64,000 bases of DNA from Clostridia bacterium (GTDB lineage Bacteria > Bacillota > Clostridia > Oscillospirales > Acutalibacteraceae): positions 62,001 through 126,000 of the forward strand of contig JAGAQV010000001.1 in the NCBI GenBank assembly GCA_017622555.1, read 5' to 3'. A program made the position numbers and the translations under genes. This document shows positions 16,525 through 25,559 of this stretch, one piece after another (positions within the stretch are counted from its first letter, which is position 1; each line of letters opens with the position of its first letter). The notes beneath the pieces are model-generated. The model was not told the origin of the DNA. It saw only the letters and a list, made by a program, of their open reading frames with translations, and made no database searches.

Positions 16525-17598
16525 TTATTTACTATTTGGGGTTTGCATATCTATAACCTTTAGTCCGTTTTCAGTTTTTTCAATATAAATATATTTATCG
16601 AAATAGTCCTTATAAACCCTATTACCTAAATTTAGAACATGGGTAAAGGTTACCTTACAGCTGTAAAGCTGATCGTTATATTTGTGTGCCTCACCAAAGG
16701 TTACGTCTTCAAAGCCATAGCCTGTGTGTGTCCAAACCCAAAGCTCAGTTTTGCGAACATAATTATAAAATTCAGTGCTTGTATCAAAATAATGAGATAT
16801 ACTTCCGAGCGAAGCATCCTCCTGCATAAACTTAGCATAGCCCTGACTTGCATTTAAAGCGTGTGTTTTAAGAGCTTCAAGCTCGGCTGCATCAATACCC
16901 TGTTCAACTGTATAAACGCCGTTAGCTTCACTAACTGCAACTTCTTTACCATCACTAGCGTAAGCTTTAACCTCAAACTTGTCAGAAACAACATTTTCCA
17001 CCTTAACAGTTTGAAGCGTTGAAACCGAATCAGAACCAATTTTATCAGTCAAAATCTTAGGTAATTCGTTATCAATTCTATCTTCCTTTTTAACCTCAAT
17101 ACCGTTAATTAAAAGCTTCACATCAGATGGCACGTAAATTACATAATCCTTACAGATACTATCGCTAATTTCCGTCATACCAATCTTATAACCCTTTATA
17201 CCGTATTTACCGCCTTTTTCGTCTTTCTTTAAATATACTGTTAAAATACTTTCATCGTCGGCCTTTACGTTATAAACTTCGGTGTAGCCTTCAGCCTTTT
17301 TACCCGAAGATGAAACCGAAAGCTTTTTATCACCAACAATTGATTTAAAGGCTGAATTAATACCGTTTTTATCTTCATAATTTGAAAGCTGAATATTATA
17401 ACGTTCAGCTGCGCCTTGTAAATCACCTTTACTAAGATAATCGGAAACAATAATATCCATAAGACCGGTTGGCTGTGCGGCTTCATAAACCTTGAGCACT
17501 GAATTTAACACAAATAAACCAATAATGAGCAAAACTAAAAATACCGCAATAACGGAAAAATAAATTTTATAAAAAACAGATTTTATTTTCATATTCAT
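16525..17598 (-). CDS. Membrane-anchored protein of unknown function
   Basis: 357 residues. A single membrane segment at about 13-36 (IYFSVIAVFLVLLIIGLFVL) precedes an extracytoplasmic region rich in Lys, Asp and Ser. I recognise no catalytic motif; the C-terminal part from about residue 240, with SQGYAKFMQED and HYFDTSTEFYNY, looks like a small alpha+beta fold such as those in TcaA-like or NTF2-like extracellular proteins, but this is a guess. It is co-translated with the fusion gene upstream (TAATG overlap), so it probably acts with it in the envelope. It ends at a bidirectional terminator. Confidence 0.7.
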   Translation of the reverse strand: MNMKIKSVFYKIYFSVIAVFLVLLIIGLFVLNSVLKVYEAAQPTGLMDIIVSDYLSKGDLQGAAERYNIQLSNYEDKNGINSAFKSIVGDKKLSVSSSGKKAEGYTEVYNVKADDESILTVYLKKDEKGGKYGIKGYKIGMTEISDSICKDYVIYVPSDVKLLINGIEVKKEDRIDNELPKILTDKIGSDSVSTLQTVKVENVVSDKFEVKAYASDGKEVAVSEANGVYTVEQGIDAAELEALKTHALNASQGYAKFMQEDASLGSISHYFDTSTEFYNYVRKTELWVWTHTGYGFEDVTFGEAHKYNDQLYSCKVTFTHVLNLGNRVYKDYFDKYIYIEKTENGLKVIDMQTPNSK

Positions 17599-19778
17599 TA
17601 TTCCTCCGTAACAATAAAGCAGGTTGGTAATCTTCTTGGGGATGTAAATGCCTTGTATTTATTTACAAGACCTTGTTTTTGGAAGTTATCGAGCCTTGAG
17701 GTGTCAATGTCATACACATTATAATAGTCACGGTAATAAAGCATAGCCGAAGAACCGCCATCAAGCATACCTGCTGAAACGGCGCCATATTCAACAAGAA
17801 TGTCAATAACTTCATTACGGGTGGCACCCATACTGCTGGCACTACGACCGTCGGTTACAAGCATAAGCACTGAACCGTCAGCACGTTGACCGATAGCTGT
17901 ACGCTGTGCGGCGCCACGGTTACCGTCACCATAATGCAAATTTACCTTGTCAATAGTTACGCCGTCATCCTTTAAGGTGTGGTCAATAAGCAAATTACCA
18001 TATTGGAAGCAAACAGCATCACGCATACCAAGCTTTTCGGCTTTTTCAACAGTCATTCCTTCAAAGCAAACAAATTTATTGTCCTTAGTAAAGCCCATAA
18101 AGGTACGGCTTCCATTGCCGCCCCAAACCATTTTACCAAATGAATAGGTTAGTCCTAATGGCTGTGCACCTGTGCCCTTACCACCTGCATCGGCAAATTC
18201 GCCTGCGTTTATAACGGCAAGAGCGTTATATTTTTCGGCAAAATTAAAAATTCGCATACCGCCCGTTGCGGTGCTGAAATTATCGCTTGAAACGCCAACC
18301 TTAACACGCTTTGGATCTTTAACCATTAAAAGATACGCTTTAAAATTAGGCTTTTGAATGAAGATAAGCTTTGTGCCGTTTTTGGCGTCCTTCCATTCAT
18401 CTTCAGTGCCTGATACTATTTCGTTAACGTCAATTGAATCCGTACTGATTTTGTGGCTGTTATCAACAATTTCCTTAACGGTTTCCTTAGGTAAAAATAG
18501 CCCTGGTACCCACTTTGTAGCACTTGCCTGCATTGCGGAAAGTACAAGCATATCACGCATTGTTTTACTTGGACCACGCGCAACAACCATACCTGCTGAA
18601 AAAGCAGTAATGATTATAAGTAAAAGTGCAGTACCAACCGAAATAAGTGAGCGGTTAATAACGTTCTTAACAGTAAGCTTTTTCTTGGGCTTATCGCTTT
18701 CGGTTTTCTTTTTTGAAGCAGTACTAAAAACCCAGGTTTGCTGAATACGGTAGCTTATAAAGAACAGTACTACGTCAACCAAGAGTTTTAAAACTGTTTT
18801 TATTTCGGGATTGGCTGAAAACGCAAACGACAATAAAGAAACAACACCTGCTGACACAAGCATTTGCGGAATTGCCAAAGCATAATAGCGAAGCATTGCT
18901 TTTTTAGAGCTTCCGTCAAAATCAAAAACCTGACTGCGATTTATTGTAAAGTTTGCAAAAGATGAAACTGCCCTTGCAATGATAGTAGAAATAAGCACAG
19001 AAAGGCTGCCGAATATGCCACCGCAAAGCTTATTTAAAAGGTAAAACAGCAACAAATCAATTATAGCAGAAGCGGTTGAAGAAAGCCAAAATCCCAAAAT
19101 AAAGCTGTAAACACGAATAGAATCCCTTACGGTTTTAAAGTGTGATTCGTGCTTGCCCTCTTCCTCATATATGGTTTGAATTGTAACCTCTGAAAGCTCG
19201 ATACCTGCTTGCTTAAATTTTAAAAGCATATTGGTTTCATATTCGAACCTGTCCCCTTTTACATTAAGCAAAAACGGTAGATGCTTAACTGGAAAACCAC
19301 GAAGACCTGTTTGTGTGTCGGAAATTTTTATTCCGCAAAGAGCCTTAAATATAAACGAGGTTGTTTTGTTTCCGAAACGACTGCGTGTGGGTACCTGCGG
19401 TAGTGAAAAATCACGGCAGCCAAGAATAATTTTATCCCCTTCACGAAGCAATGCTTCAGCGCAGCTTTTAACATCCTCAGGGTCGTGCTGACCGTCACCG
19501 TCAACAGTAATAACACCCTCAAGGCTTGTAGAATATTTCATAATAAACTTAAATGCCGTTTTAATTGCCGCACCCTTACCTTTATTAAAGGAATGCCTTA
19601 AAACGATGAAATTATTTTCCTGATCACTTGCAGGAAAATACTTTTGATGGGCTTCATCACTGCCGTCATCAACAATAATAAAGTTTTTAAAGCCCACCTC
19701 TTTAAGACCCTCAATTGTCTTAATTAATTTTTCATCTGGGTTTAAGGAAGGTATTAAAATGCAAATTTTGTTAAACAT
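17598..19778 (-). CDS. GT2 glycosyltransferase - GtrA - phosphodiester glycosidase fusion
   Basis: A 726-residue three-part protein. Residues 1-225 are a family 2 glycosyltransferase of the dolichol-phosphate mannose synthase type, with IIVDDGS at 34-40 and VDGDGQHDP at 92-100. Residues 226-352 are a GtrA-like four-helix membrane domain. After a Lys-rich linker (355-370) and another membrane helix (377-400), residues 465-724 are a NAGPA-type phosphodiester glycosidase: INAGEF at 523, RTAIGQ at 626, MLDGGSSA at 671. The plan suggests a lipid-linked sugar is made inside, flipped, and a sugar phosphodiester handled outside. It is followed without a gap by the anchored protein gene. Confidence 0.85.
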   Translation of the reverse strand: MFNKICILIPSLNPDEKLIKTIEGLKEVGFKNFIIVDDGSDEAHQKYFPASDQENNFIVLRHSFNKGKGAAIKTAFKFIMKYSTSLEGVITVDGDGQHDPEDVKSCAEALLREGDKIILGCRDFSLPQVPTRSRFGNKTTSFIFKALCGIKISDTQTGLRGFPVKHLPFLLNVKGDRFEYETNMLLKFKQAGIELSEVTIQTIYEEEGKHESHFKTVRDSIRVYSFILGFWLSSTASAIIDLLLFYLLNKLCGGIFGSLSVLISTIIARAVSSFANFTINRSQVFDFDGSSKKAMLRYYALAIPQMLVSAGVVSLLSFAFSANPEIKTVLKLLVDVVLFFISYRIQQTWVFSTASKKKTESDKPKKKLTVKNVINRSLISVGTALLLIIITAFSAGMVVARGPSKTMRDMLVLSAMQASATKWVPGLFLPKETVKEIVDNSHKISTDSIDVNEIVSGTEDEWKDAKNGTKLIFIQKPNFKAYLLMVKDPKRVKVGVSSDNFSTATGGMRIFNFAEKYNALAVINAGEFADAGGKGTGAQPLGLTYSFGKMVWGGNGSRTFMGFTKDNKFVCFEGMTVEKAEKLGMRDAVCFQYGNLLIDHTLKDDGVTIDKVNLHYGDGNRGAAQRTAIGQRADGSVLMLVTDGRSASSMGATRNEVIDILVEYGAVSAGMLDGGSSAMLYYRDYYNVYDIDTSRLDNFQKQGLVNKYKAFTSPRRLPTCFIVTEE

Positions 19779-19866
19779 GATAAATCCTCACATAAGTTAA
19801 TAAACGCTCAAAAGCGACAGCCCCATAAAAAGCCGCCGCCCAGAACTATAAATTTGTTTTAAAAAA

Positions 19867-20994
19867 TCACTTTGATTTATATTCATCAACTATCTTATGG
19901 ATACGGTCAACAGGGTCCAAAAGTTTGCTGATAGAATTGTCATAATTTAGTGTTTCAATTAAAAGTGCAATGTACTTTGACATATTTACACTGCAGTACC
20001 ATTCCCTTGATAAAAGTTCAGGTGTTTGGTAAATAAGGTTTGTGGTGAAAACCCTGTCAATAAGGCCGTTTTTATAATATTCATCAAACTTATCAAGACC
20101 GTCAACAAAAAGACCGAATGTAGAGAAAATGAAAATACGTTTTGCGCCACGTTCCTTAAGCTTTGCTGAAATATCAAGCATCGATTCACCCGACGAAATC
20201 ATATCGTCAACTAAAATCAAATCCTTACCCTTAATGTCAGCACCCAAAAATTCGTGTGCTTCAATTGGGTTTTTACCGTTAACAATTATAGAATAATTTC
20301 GACGCTTATAGAACATTCCAAGCTCTAAGCCTAAAACAGATGAATAGTAAATGCAACGTCCCATACCGCCTTCATCGGGAGAAACAATCATTGTATGTTC
20401 ACGGTCAAGCTTAATATCAGGTACTGATTTAAGAAGGGCTTTAATCATTTGATAAGTAGCTTGTACGTTGTCAAAGCCGTCAAGCGGTATTGCATTATTT
20501 ACACGGGGGTCATGTGCGTCAAAGGTGATAATGTTCTTAACACCGATAGCCACAAGCTCTTGCAGTGCCATTGCGCAGTCCATAGATTCACGGGCAGTTC
20601 TTCTATGCTGTCTGCCTTCGTAAAGCATAGGCATAATTACGGTAATTCTTCTTGCCTTACCGCCAAGGGCAGCTATAATGCGCTTTAAATCTTGAAAATG
20701 GTCATCAGGGCTCATCGGAACGGTTTTGCCGTACATTTTGTATTCCACACTGTAGTTAAAGCAGTCACAAAGAATGTATGCATCAACACCGCGGGCCGTA
20801 TGCTTTAAAACTGCCTTTGCCTCACCTGTTCCAAAACGGGGACAATTCGGTTTAACGATATAGGTTTCATCCTCATCAGCATTGCGCCACTGCTTAAGGT
20901 AATAGTCTACCTTGCTTGCAATATCGTCGCAGCCATTCATACTGATAATTGCCAAATCCCCATAAGGTGTGTGTTTAAAATCTACTTTTGCCAT
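19867..20994 (-). CDS. prs: Ribose-phosphate pyrophosphokinase, long clostridial form
   Basis: Makes PRPP from ribose 5-phosphate and ATP for nucleotide, His and Trp synthesis. Residues 128-137 GRQHRRTARE, 158-164 TFDAHDP and the PRPP-binding LVDDMISSGES at 261-271 identify the family. At 375 residues it is about 60 longer than ordinary Prs and the N-terminal domain diverges, as in a variant common among Clostridia. The ATG at 20994 after GGAGGGG is chosen over an extension to 21039 that lacks a site. It is transcribed alone; the fusion gene lies 88 nt downstream with no clear terminator between. Confidence 0.85.
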   Translation of the reverse strand: MAKVDFKHTPYGDLAIISMNGCDDIASKVDYYLKQWRNADEDETYIVKPNCPRFGTGEAKAVLKHTARGVDAYILCDCFNYSVEYKMYGKTVPMSPDDHFQDLKRIIAALGGKARRITVIMPMLYEGRQHRRTARESMDCAMALQELVAIGVKNIITFDAHDPRVNNAIPLDGFDNVQATYQMIKALLKSVPDIKLDREHTMIVSPDEGGMGRCIYYSSVLGLELGMFYKRRNYSIIVNGKNPIEAHEFLGADIKGKDLILVDDMISSGESMLDISAKLKERGAKRIFIFSTFGLFVDGLDKFDEYYKNGLIDRVFTTNLIYQTPELLSREWYCSVNMSKYIALLIETLNYDNSISKLLDPVDRIHKIVDEYKSK

Positions 20995-21024
20995 GATAAG
21001 CCCCTCCACAATATTAAATTTACT

Positions 21025-21053
21025 AATATATAATAACATAAATAACCCGACAA
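21025..21053 (-). promoter_or_regulatory. Possible promoter of prs
   Basis: Minus strand TTGTCG (21053-21048), 17 bp, TATATT (21030-21025). The stretch 21054-21160 between this and the thyX promoter is very AT-rich and shows nothing else I can name. Confidence 0.5.
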
Positions 21054-21160
21054 AAAAAGACTTTTATTTTAAAAAAGTGTATAAACTTTTTGTAATTTTA
21101 AGCAATTTTTCTAAAATAATATACAAATTTTACTAAAATATAAAAATATATGAAAATTTA

Positions 21161-21189
21161 TTGAAATATTTGCTTTGGTTTGGTAAAAT
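21161..21189 (+). promoter_or_regulatory. Promoter of the thyX operon
   Basis: TTGAAA (21161-21166), 17 bp, TAAAAT (21184-21189), 32 bp before the thyX start codon. Confidence 0.6.
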
Positions 21190-21221
21190 GAATTGAATGA
21201 CTATTTTTTGGAGGAAAACAA

Positions 21222-21995
21222 ATGGCAAGGGTTTATCTTTTAACTCACACACCAAATCCCGAGCATTGCGTAGCATCAGCCGCAAAGCTTTGCTACAGCT
21301 CATCAAATATTGCAGATTTAAGGGATAATTTAACCGATGAAAAAGCCGCACAGTTTGTTGAAATGCTGAGTGAAATCGGTCATGAAAGTCCTATTGAGCA
21401 CGCAAGCTTTACCTTTGGCATTGAGGGGGTATCCCGTGCATTACTTGCACAAATCACCCGTCATAGAATGGCATCATTTTCAGTTAAAAGCCAACGTTAC
21501 GTAAGGGAAGGCTGCTTTGAATATGTAACACCGCCCGAAATTGAAGCAATACCCGAAGCCAAGGCTATTTATGACGAAATTATGGCTGAAGACCAACGCC
21601 GTTATGATGCGTTAGCAGCCGTTTTAAAGGAAAAGCATATTAAAACCTTTATGGAAAACGGCAAGGACGAAAAAACCGCCAACCGCTTAGCCGAGAAAAA
21701 AGCTATTGAAGATGCACGCTTTGTACTGCCTAACGCTTGTGAAACCCAAATGGTTATGACAATGAACGCAAGATCCTTAATGAATTTCTTCCGCCACCGT
21801 TGCTGTAACCGTGCGCAATGGGAAATTAAAGACGTTGCTGACCAAATGTTAGCTCTTGTCTTAGAGGTTGCGCCGAATCTATTTAAAAACGCTGGTCCTG
21901 CTTGTGTTAGCGGTCCCTGTCCCGAAGGCAAAATGACCTGCGGACGTTATAAAGAAATTAAAGAATTTTACGAAGGACTTAAAAACAATGGGTAA
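21222..21995 (+). CDS. thyX: FAD-dependent thymidylate synthase
   Basis: Methylates dUMP to dTMP with methylene-tetrahydrofolate, using FAD and NADPH. The 257-residue protein carries the ThyX signature RHR-x7-S at residues 80-90 (RHRMASFSVKS) followed by QRYV, and the late RHRCCNRAQWEI block. Start ATG follows TTGGAGGAAAAC. It overlaps tmk by 8 bp, so synthesis and phosphorylation of dTMP are coupled. No thyA is in the window. Confidence 0.97.
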   Translation: MARVYLLTHTPNPEHCVASAAKLCYSSSNIADLRDNLTDEKAAQFVEMLSEIGHESPIEHASFTFGIEGVSRALLAQITRHRMASFSVKSQRYVREGCFEYVTPPEIEAIPEAKAIYDEIMAEDQRRYDALAAVLKEKHIKTFMENGKDEKTANRLAEKKAIEDARFVLPNACETQMVMTMNARSLMNFFRHRCCNRAQWEIKDVADQMLALVLEVAPNLFKNAGPACVSGPCPEGKMTCGRYKEIKEFYEGLKNNG

Positions 21996-22656
21996 ACTTA
22001 TAGTATTAGAAGGTCTTGACGGAAGTGGCAAATCAACTCAACTTGATTTGCTACCTGAAAACTTAAAAAAAGCCGGTATTGAATGCAAAAAGGTTTCCTT
22101 TCCCGATTATGATAATCCATCAAGCACACTTGTTAAAATGTACTTGGCAGGTGATTTTGGTAAAAAGCCGGGTGATGTTAACGCCTATGCCGCATCTACC
22201 TTTTACTGTGTTGACCGCTATGCTTCTTTCAAAGCAAACTGGGGCGATTTTTACCAAAACGGCGGCACTGTTGTTTCTGGTAGATATACTACCTCAAATG
22301 CCGTGCACCAATGTTCAAAATTACCCGAAAACGAATGGGAAGACTTTTTGAATTGGCTTTATGATTTTGAATATAACAAGGTTTGTATTCCAAAGCCTGA
22401 TAAAGTAATTTTCCTTGATATGCCGATTGAGGTTTCACAAAAGCTTTTGTCAAAGCGTTATGAGGGTGACGAAGCTAAAAAAGATATTCACGAAAAGGAC
22501 ACCGAATATCTTGACCGTTGTAGAAAAGCGGCCATTTTTACCGCTAAGTATTCGGGATGGGATATTATTTCCTGTGCAAAAGACGGACAGGCTCGCACAA
22601 TTGAAGAAATTGCCGAGGATGTTTTAAAATCCGTTTTAGAAATTTATAAGGATTAA
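21988..22656 (+). CDS. tmk: Thymidylate kinase
   Basis: Phosphorylates dTMP to dTDP. The 222-residue protein has the P-loop GLDGSGKST at 9-17 and the dTMP-binding DRYASF near residue 73, with SGRYTTSNAVHQ near 96. It is slightly longer than E. coli Tmk and has an insert around 70-90. It overlaps thyX by 8 bp, which fits the pathway. A deoxynucleoside kinase would be the alternative, but the context favours Tmk. Confidence 0.9.
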   Translation: MGKLIVLEGLDGSGKSTQLDLLPENLKKAGIECKKVSFPDYDNPSSTLVKMYLAGDFGKKPGDVNAYAASTFYCVDRYASFKANWGDFYQNGGTVVSGRYTTSNAVHQCSKLPENEWEDFLNWLYDFEYNKVCIPKPDKVIFLDMPIEVSQKLLSKRYEGDEAKKDIHEKDTEYLDRCRKAAIFTAKYSGWDIISCAKDGQARTIEEIAEDVLKSVLEIYKD

Positions 22657-22660
22657 AGCT

Positions 22661-23200
22661 ATGATTTATGTATTTTTAGCAAACGGCTTCGAAGAATGTG
22701 AGGCTTTAGCCCCGATTGATATTCTTCGCCGTGCGGGTTTTCAGCTTAAAACAGTTGGTGTAAGTGGTAAAACGGCCATTGGTTCGCACAATATTACCAT
22801 TACGTGTGACATTACAACCGACGACGTTACTTTTGAAGATTTAGAGGCTGTAATTTTACCCGGTGGTATGCCCGGAACGATAAACCTTGAAAATGATAAA
22901 ACCGTTCAAGCTGCAATTGATTATGCCCACAAAAACGGTTTGCTTATTGGTGCCATTTGCGCTGCACCGTCGGTTTTAGGCCATAAAGGAATTTTAAACG
23001 ATAAAAAGGCTACCTGTTTCCCAGGTTTTGAAAAGGATTTGTTAGGTGCTAAGTATATTGACACCGCTGTTGTTCGTGACGGTAATATTATTACTGCCAA
23101 AGGCGCGGGTGTTGCTTTTCAATTCGGTTTTGAATTGCTAAGCTACTTAAAGGATGAAAAAACAGCAAACGATTTAAAAATTCAAATGATGTTTAAGTGA
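22661..23200 (+). CDS. DJ-1/PfpI family protein
   Basis: 179-residue protein of the ThiJ/DJ-1 subfamily. The nucleophile Cys100 sits in AICAAPSVLG at 98-107, the acid partner is Glu14 or its neighbour in GFEECEAL, and PGGMPG is at 67-72. Relatives act as protein or nucleotide deglycases, glyoxalases or chaperones; activity cannot be told here. It starts 5 nt after tmk and ends 15 nt before mltG. Confidence 0.9.
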   Translation: MIYVFLANGFEECEALAPIDILRRAGFQLKTVGVSGKTAIGSHNITITCDITTDDVTFEDLEAVILPGGMPGTINLENDKTVQAAIDYAHKNGLLIGAICAAPSVLGHKGILNDKKATCFPGFEKDLLGAKYIDTAVVRDGNIITAKGAGVAFQFGFELLSYLKDEKTANDLKIQMMFK

Positions 23201-23214
23201 TTTGAGGGTTTTAA

Positions 23215-24303
23215 ATGAAGAAAAAAATATTAGCTATTGTTTTAAGTATTGTAGCCGTTATATTAGCGGCTGTAATCGGTGTTTCGGCCTTTTTTATTAG
23301 CGATATGAATGGCGGCAAAAACGGCAAGGACATTCAGGTTGAAATTAAGCAAGGTACCTACACCGCCCAAATTGCCGAAATTTTAAAGGATAACGGCGTT
23401 ATTAGTTCTCCACTGGGCTTCCGTGTTTTTGCAAAGCTTAAAAAATATGAAAGCAAGTTTAAATACGGCCATTACACCTTTAACACAGGCGACAGCTATG
23501 AAGAAATTGCCGAAAAGCTTATTACCCAAGGCGCAAAGGCCGCAACCATAAAGGTAACCATTCCCGAAGGCACAGGTATTAACGACTTTGTTAAAAACGT
23601 AAACGGTAAAAAGGTTACAGTGCTTGGTATTGCTTCTATTTTAGAAAAAGCAGGCGTTTGTCAAAAGGCTGATTTTATTTCTGCTTTAAATGAAGTAACC
23701 CTTGAAGGCCAACTTTTAAATGAAGCAAATAATAAAAACACCTATTATGCACTTGAAGGTTATCTTTTCCCCGAAACATACGAATTTTATAAGATTGATG
23801 ATTCTAAAGCAGCCGCAAAAGCTGTTATAGAAAAAATGCTTTCGGAAGCCGAAAGCCGTATATCTGATGATATGTTTAAAAAGGCTGAAAGTATGGGCTA
23901 CAGCATGCACGAAATTATGACCATGGCTTCAATTATTCAAATGGAAGCCGGTAATGACAGTGATGCGCTTCCCAAAATTGCGGGTGTATTCTATAACCGT
24001 CTTAACAGCCCAGATTTTACAACCCTTGGCTCATCCCCTACAATTTTCTATGGTGATACCTTTGAACAGGATGATGACAGATACGACACCTACAAAATTA
24101 AGGGCTTGCCCCCAGGACCCCTTTGCTCCCCCGGTATTAAAGCAATTAAAGCCGCTTTAAACCCAGAGGGTAGTGATTATTTTTACTTTGTGACCGACAA
24201 AAACGGTAAGTTTTATTTCCACAAAACTTATGCCGAGCAAACCTCAACCATTAACAAATTGAAAAATGACGGAAATTGGATTTATGAATATTACAACAAA
24301 TAA
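23215..24303 (+). CDS. mltG: Endolytic murein transglycosylase MltG
   Basis: Membrane-anchored lytic enzyme that cuts nascent glycan strands. A membrane segment spans residues 4-28, followed by a LysM-like part (about 40-110) and the YceG catalytic domain. LEGYLFPETY at 180-189 and the catalytic Glu244 in ASIIQMEAG are present, as is KGLPPGPLCSPG near 300. Length 362 is typical. In this genome it sits between a DJ-1 gene and a U32 gene, not beside ruvX as is common elsewhere. Its end overlaps the next gene. Confidence 0.94.
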   Translation: MKKKILAIVLSIVAVILAAVIGVSAFFISDMNGGKNGKDIQVEIKQGTYTAQIAEILKDNGVISSPLGFRVFAKLKKYESKFKYGHYTFNTGDSYEEIAEKLITQGAKAATIKVTIPEGTGINDFVKNVNGKKVTVLGIASILEKAGVCQKADFISALNEVTLEGQLLNEANNKNTYYALEGYLFPETYEFYKIDDSKAAAKAVIEKMLSEAESRISDDMFKKAESMGYSMHEIMTMASIIQMEAGNDSDALPKIAGVFYNRLNSPDFTTLGSSPTIFYGDTFEQDDDRYDTYKIKGLPPGPLCSPGIKAIKAALNPEGSDYFYFVTDKNGKFYFHKTYAEQTSTINKLKNDGNWIYEYYNK

Positions 24304-25516
24304 TATACCCGAGCTTTTGTGCCCCGCAGGTGATTTAACCCGCCTTAAAGCCGCTGTGGATTACGGCGCTGATGCGGTTTATCTTGCAGGGGAGGAATTT
24401 GGTATGCGCACTGCCGCCACAAACTTTGGTGAAGAAGACCTTATAGAAGGCCTAAAGTATGCGCACGACCACGGTGTTAAGGTGCACGTAACCTGTAACA
24501 CTATTCCCCATAATGATGAGCTTCCCCGCCTGCCCGACTTTTTGAAATTTTTAAATAAAATTGGGGTTGATGCAATTATTGCGGCTGACCTTGGCACAAT
24601 TACAATGGTTAAAAAATTTGCCCCTGATGTAGATTTGCACATTTCGGTACAATCAGGTATATGCAATTATGAAACTGCAAACGCATTTTATAATTTGGGT
24701 GCAAAGCGCATTGTTTTAGCACGTGAATTATCCCTTAGCGAGATTAAAGAAATACGTGAAAAAACACCGAAGGAACTTGAAATTGAAATGTTTGCGCACG
24801 GTGCAATGTGTGTGTCATATTCTTCACGTTGCCTATTATCAAGCTATATGACGGGTAGAGATGCCAACCGTGGCGACTGCGCACAGCCTTGCCGTTGGAG
24901 TTATTCCTTAATGGAAGAAAAGCGTCCAGGTCAATTTTTTAATATTACCGAAACCGAAAAGGGCACCTATATTTTAAACGCTAACGATATGTGTATGGCC
25001 GAGTATCTTGACAAAATTCGTGATGCGGGTATTGACAGCATTAAAATTGAAGGCAGAGCAAAATCGCATTATTACGTTGCGGTTACTACCAACGCTTACC
25101 GTGGTGCGCTTGATAGCTTAAAAAACTGTGATGGCGAATGGGCCTGTCCCGAATGGGTAACTGAAGAGCTTAATAAAATCAGCCACAGAAACTATTCAAC
25201 AGGCTTTTATTTCGGCACACCCACAAATTCACAAACCTATGCAAATGCAGGCTATGTGAGGGATTATTCAGTTGCCGCAATTGTTGACGGTTACGAAAAC
25301 GGCAAAATTATTGCTACCCTTAAAAATAAATTCTTAAAGGGTCAGGAATTTGACTGCTTAGAGCCAAAAAACAAACCCTTTATCGTTAAAGCCGATACAG
25401 TTTATAATGATAAAAATGAGGAAATTGAATCCGCACCGCACCCGATGATGACAATTAAAATTCCATTTCCCACCCCTGTTAAAAAAGGCTCGCTTTTACG
25501 AATGAAGGCCGACTAA
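24284..25516 (+). CDS. U32 family protein, TrhP/YrrO-like tRNA hydroxylation factor
   Basis: About 410 residues with the U32 hallmark Cys-x6-Cys-x15-Cys-x3-Cys: cysteines near 176, 183, 199 and 203 (MCVSYSSRC, GDCAQPC). LLCPAGDLTRLKAAV lies at the N-terminus. Members YegQ/TrhP and YrrN/YrrO are needed for 5-hydroxyuridine at tRNA position 34, with prephenate as a precursor; others collect peptides, hence the old peptidase name. ATG 24284 is preferred over ATG 24266; neither has a strong ribosome site, and both overlap mltG, so translation may be coupled. A terminator follows. Confidence 0.87.
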   Translation: MNITTNNIPELLCPAGDLTRLKAAVDYGADAVYLAGEEFGMRTAATNFGEEDLIEGLKYAHDHGVKVHVTCNTIPHNDELPRLPDFLKFLNKIGVDAIIAADLGTITMVKKFAPDVDLHISVQSGICNYETANAFYNLGAKRIVLARELSLSEIKEIREKTPKELEIEMFAHGAMCVSYSSRCLLSSYMTGRDANRGDCAQPCRWSYSLMEEKRPGQFFNITETEKGTYILNANDMCMAEYLDKIRDAGIDSIKIEGRAKSHYYVAVTTNAYRGALDSLKNCDGEWACPEWVTEELNKISHRNYSTGFYFGTPTNSQTYANAGYVRDYSVAAIVDGYENGKIIATLKNKFLKGQEFDCLEPKNKPFIVKADTVYNDKNEEIESAPHPMMTIKIPFPTPVKKGSLLRMKAD

Positions 25517-25521
25517 AATTT

Positions 25522-25558
25522 ACACCTCTTGTCAATAATAGACAAGAGGTGTTTTATT
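25522..25558 (+). terminator. Intrinsic terminator carrying the next gene's ribosome binding site
   Basis: ACACCTCTTGTC (25522-25533) pairs perfectly with GACAAGAGGTGT (25541-25552) around AATAATA, followed by TTTATTTA. The right arm contains AGAGGTG, the only ribosome binding site for the PBP start at 25560. The hairpin can thus end the upstream transcript and also hide the site in read-through RNA. Confidence 0.85.
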
Positions 25559-25559
25559 T

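Noticed and set aside
19779..19866. Promoter or terminator between prs and the fusion gene
   Set aside because: No convincing -10/-35 pair or U-tailed hairpin; the genes may be co-transcribed.
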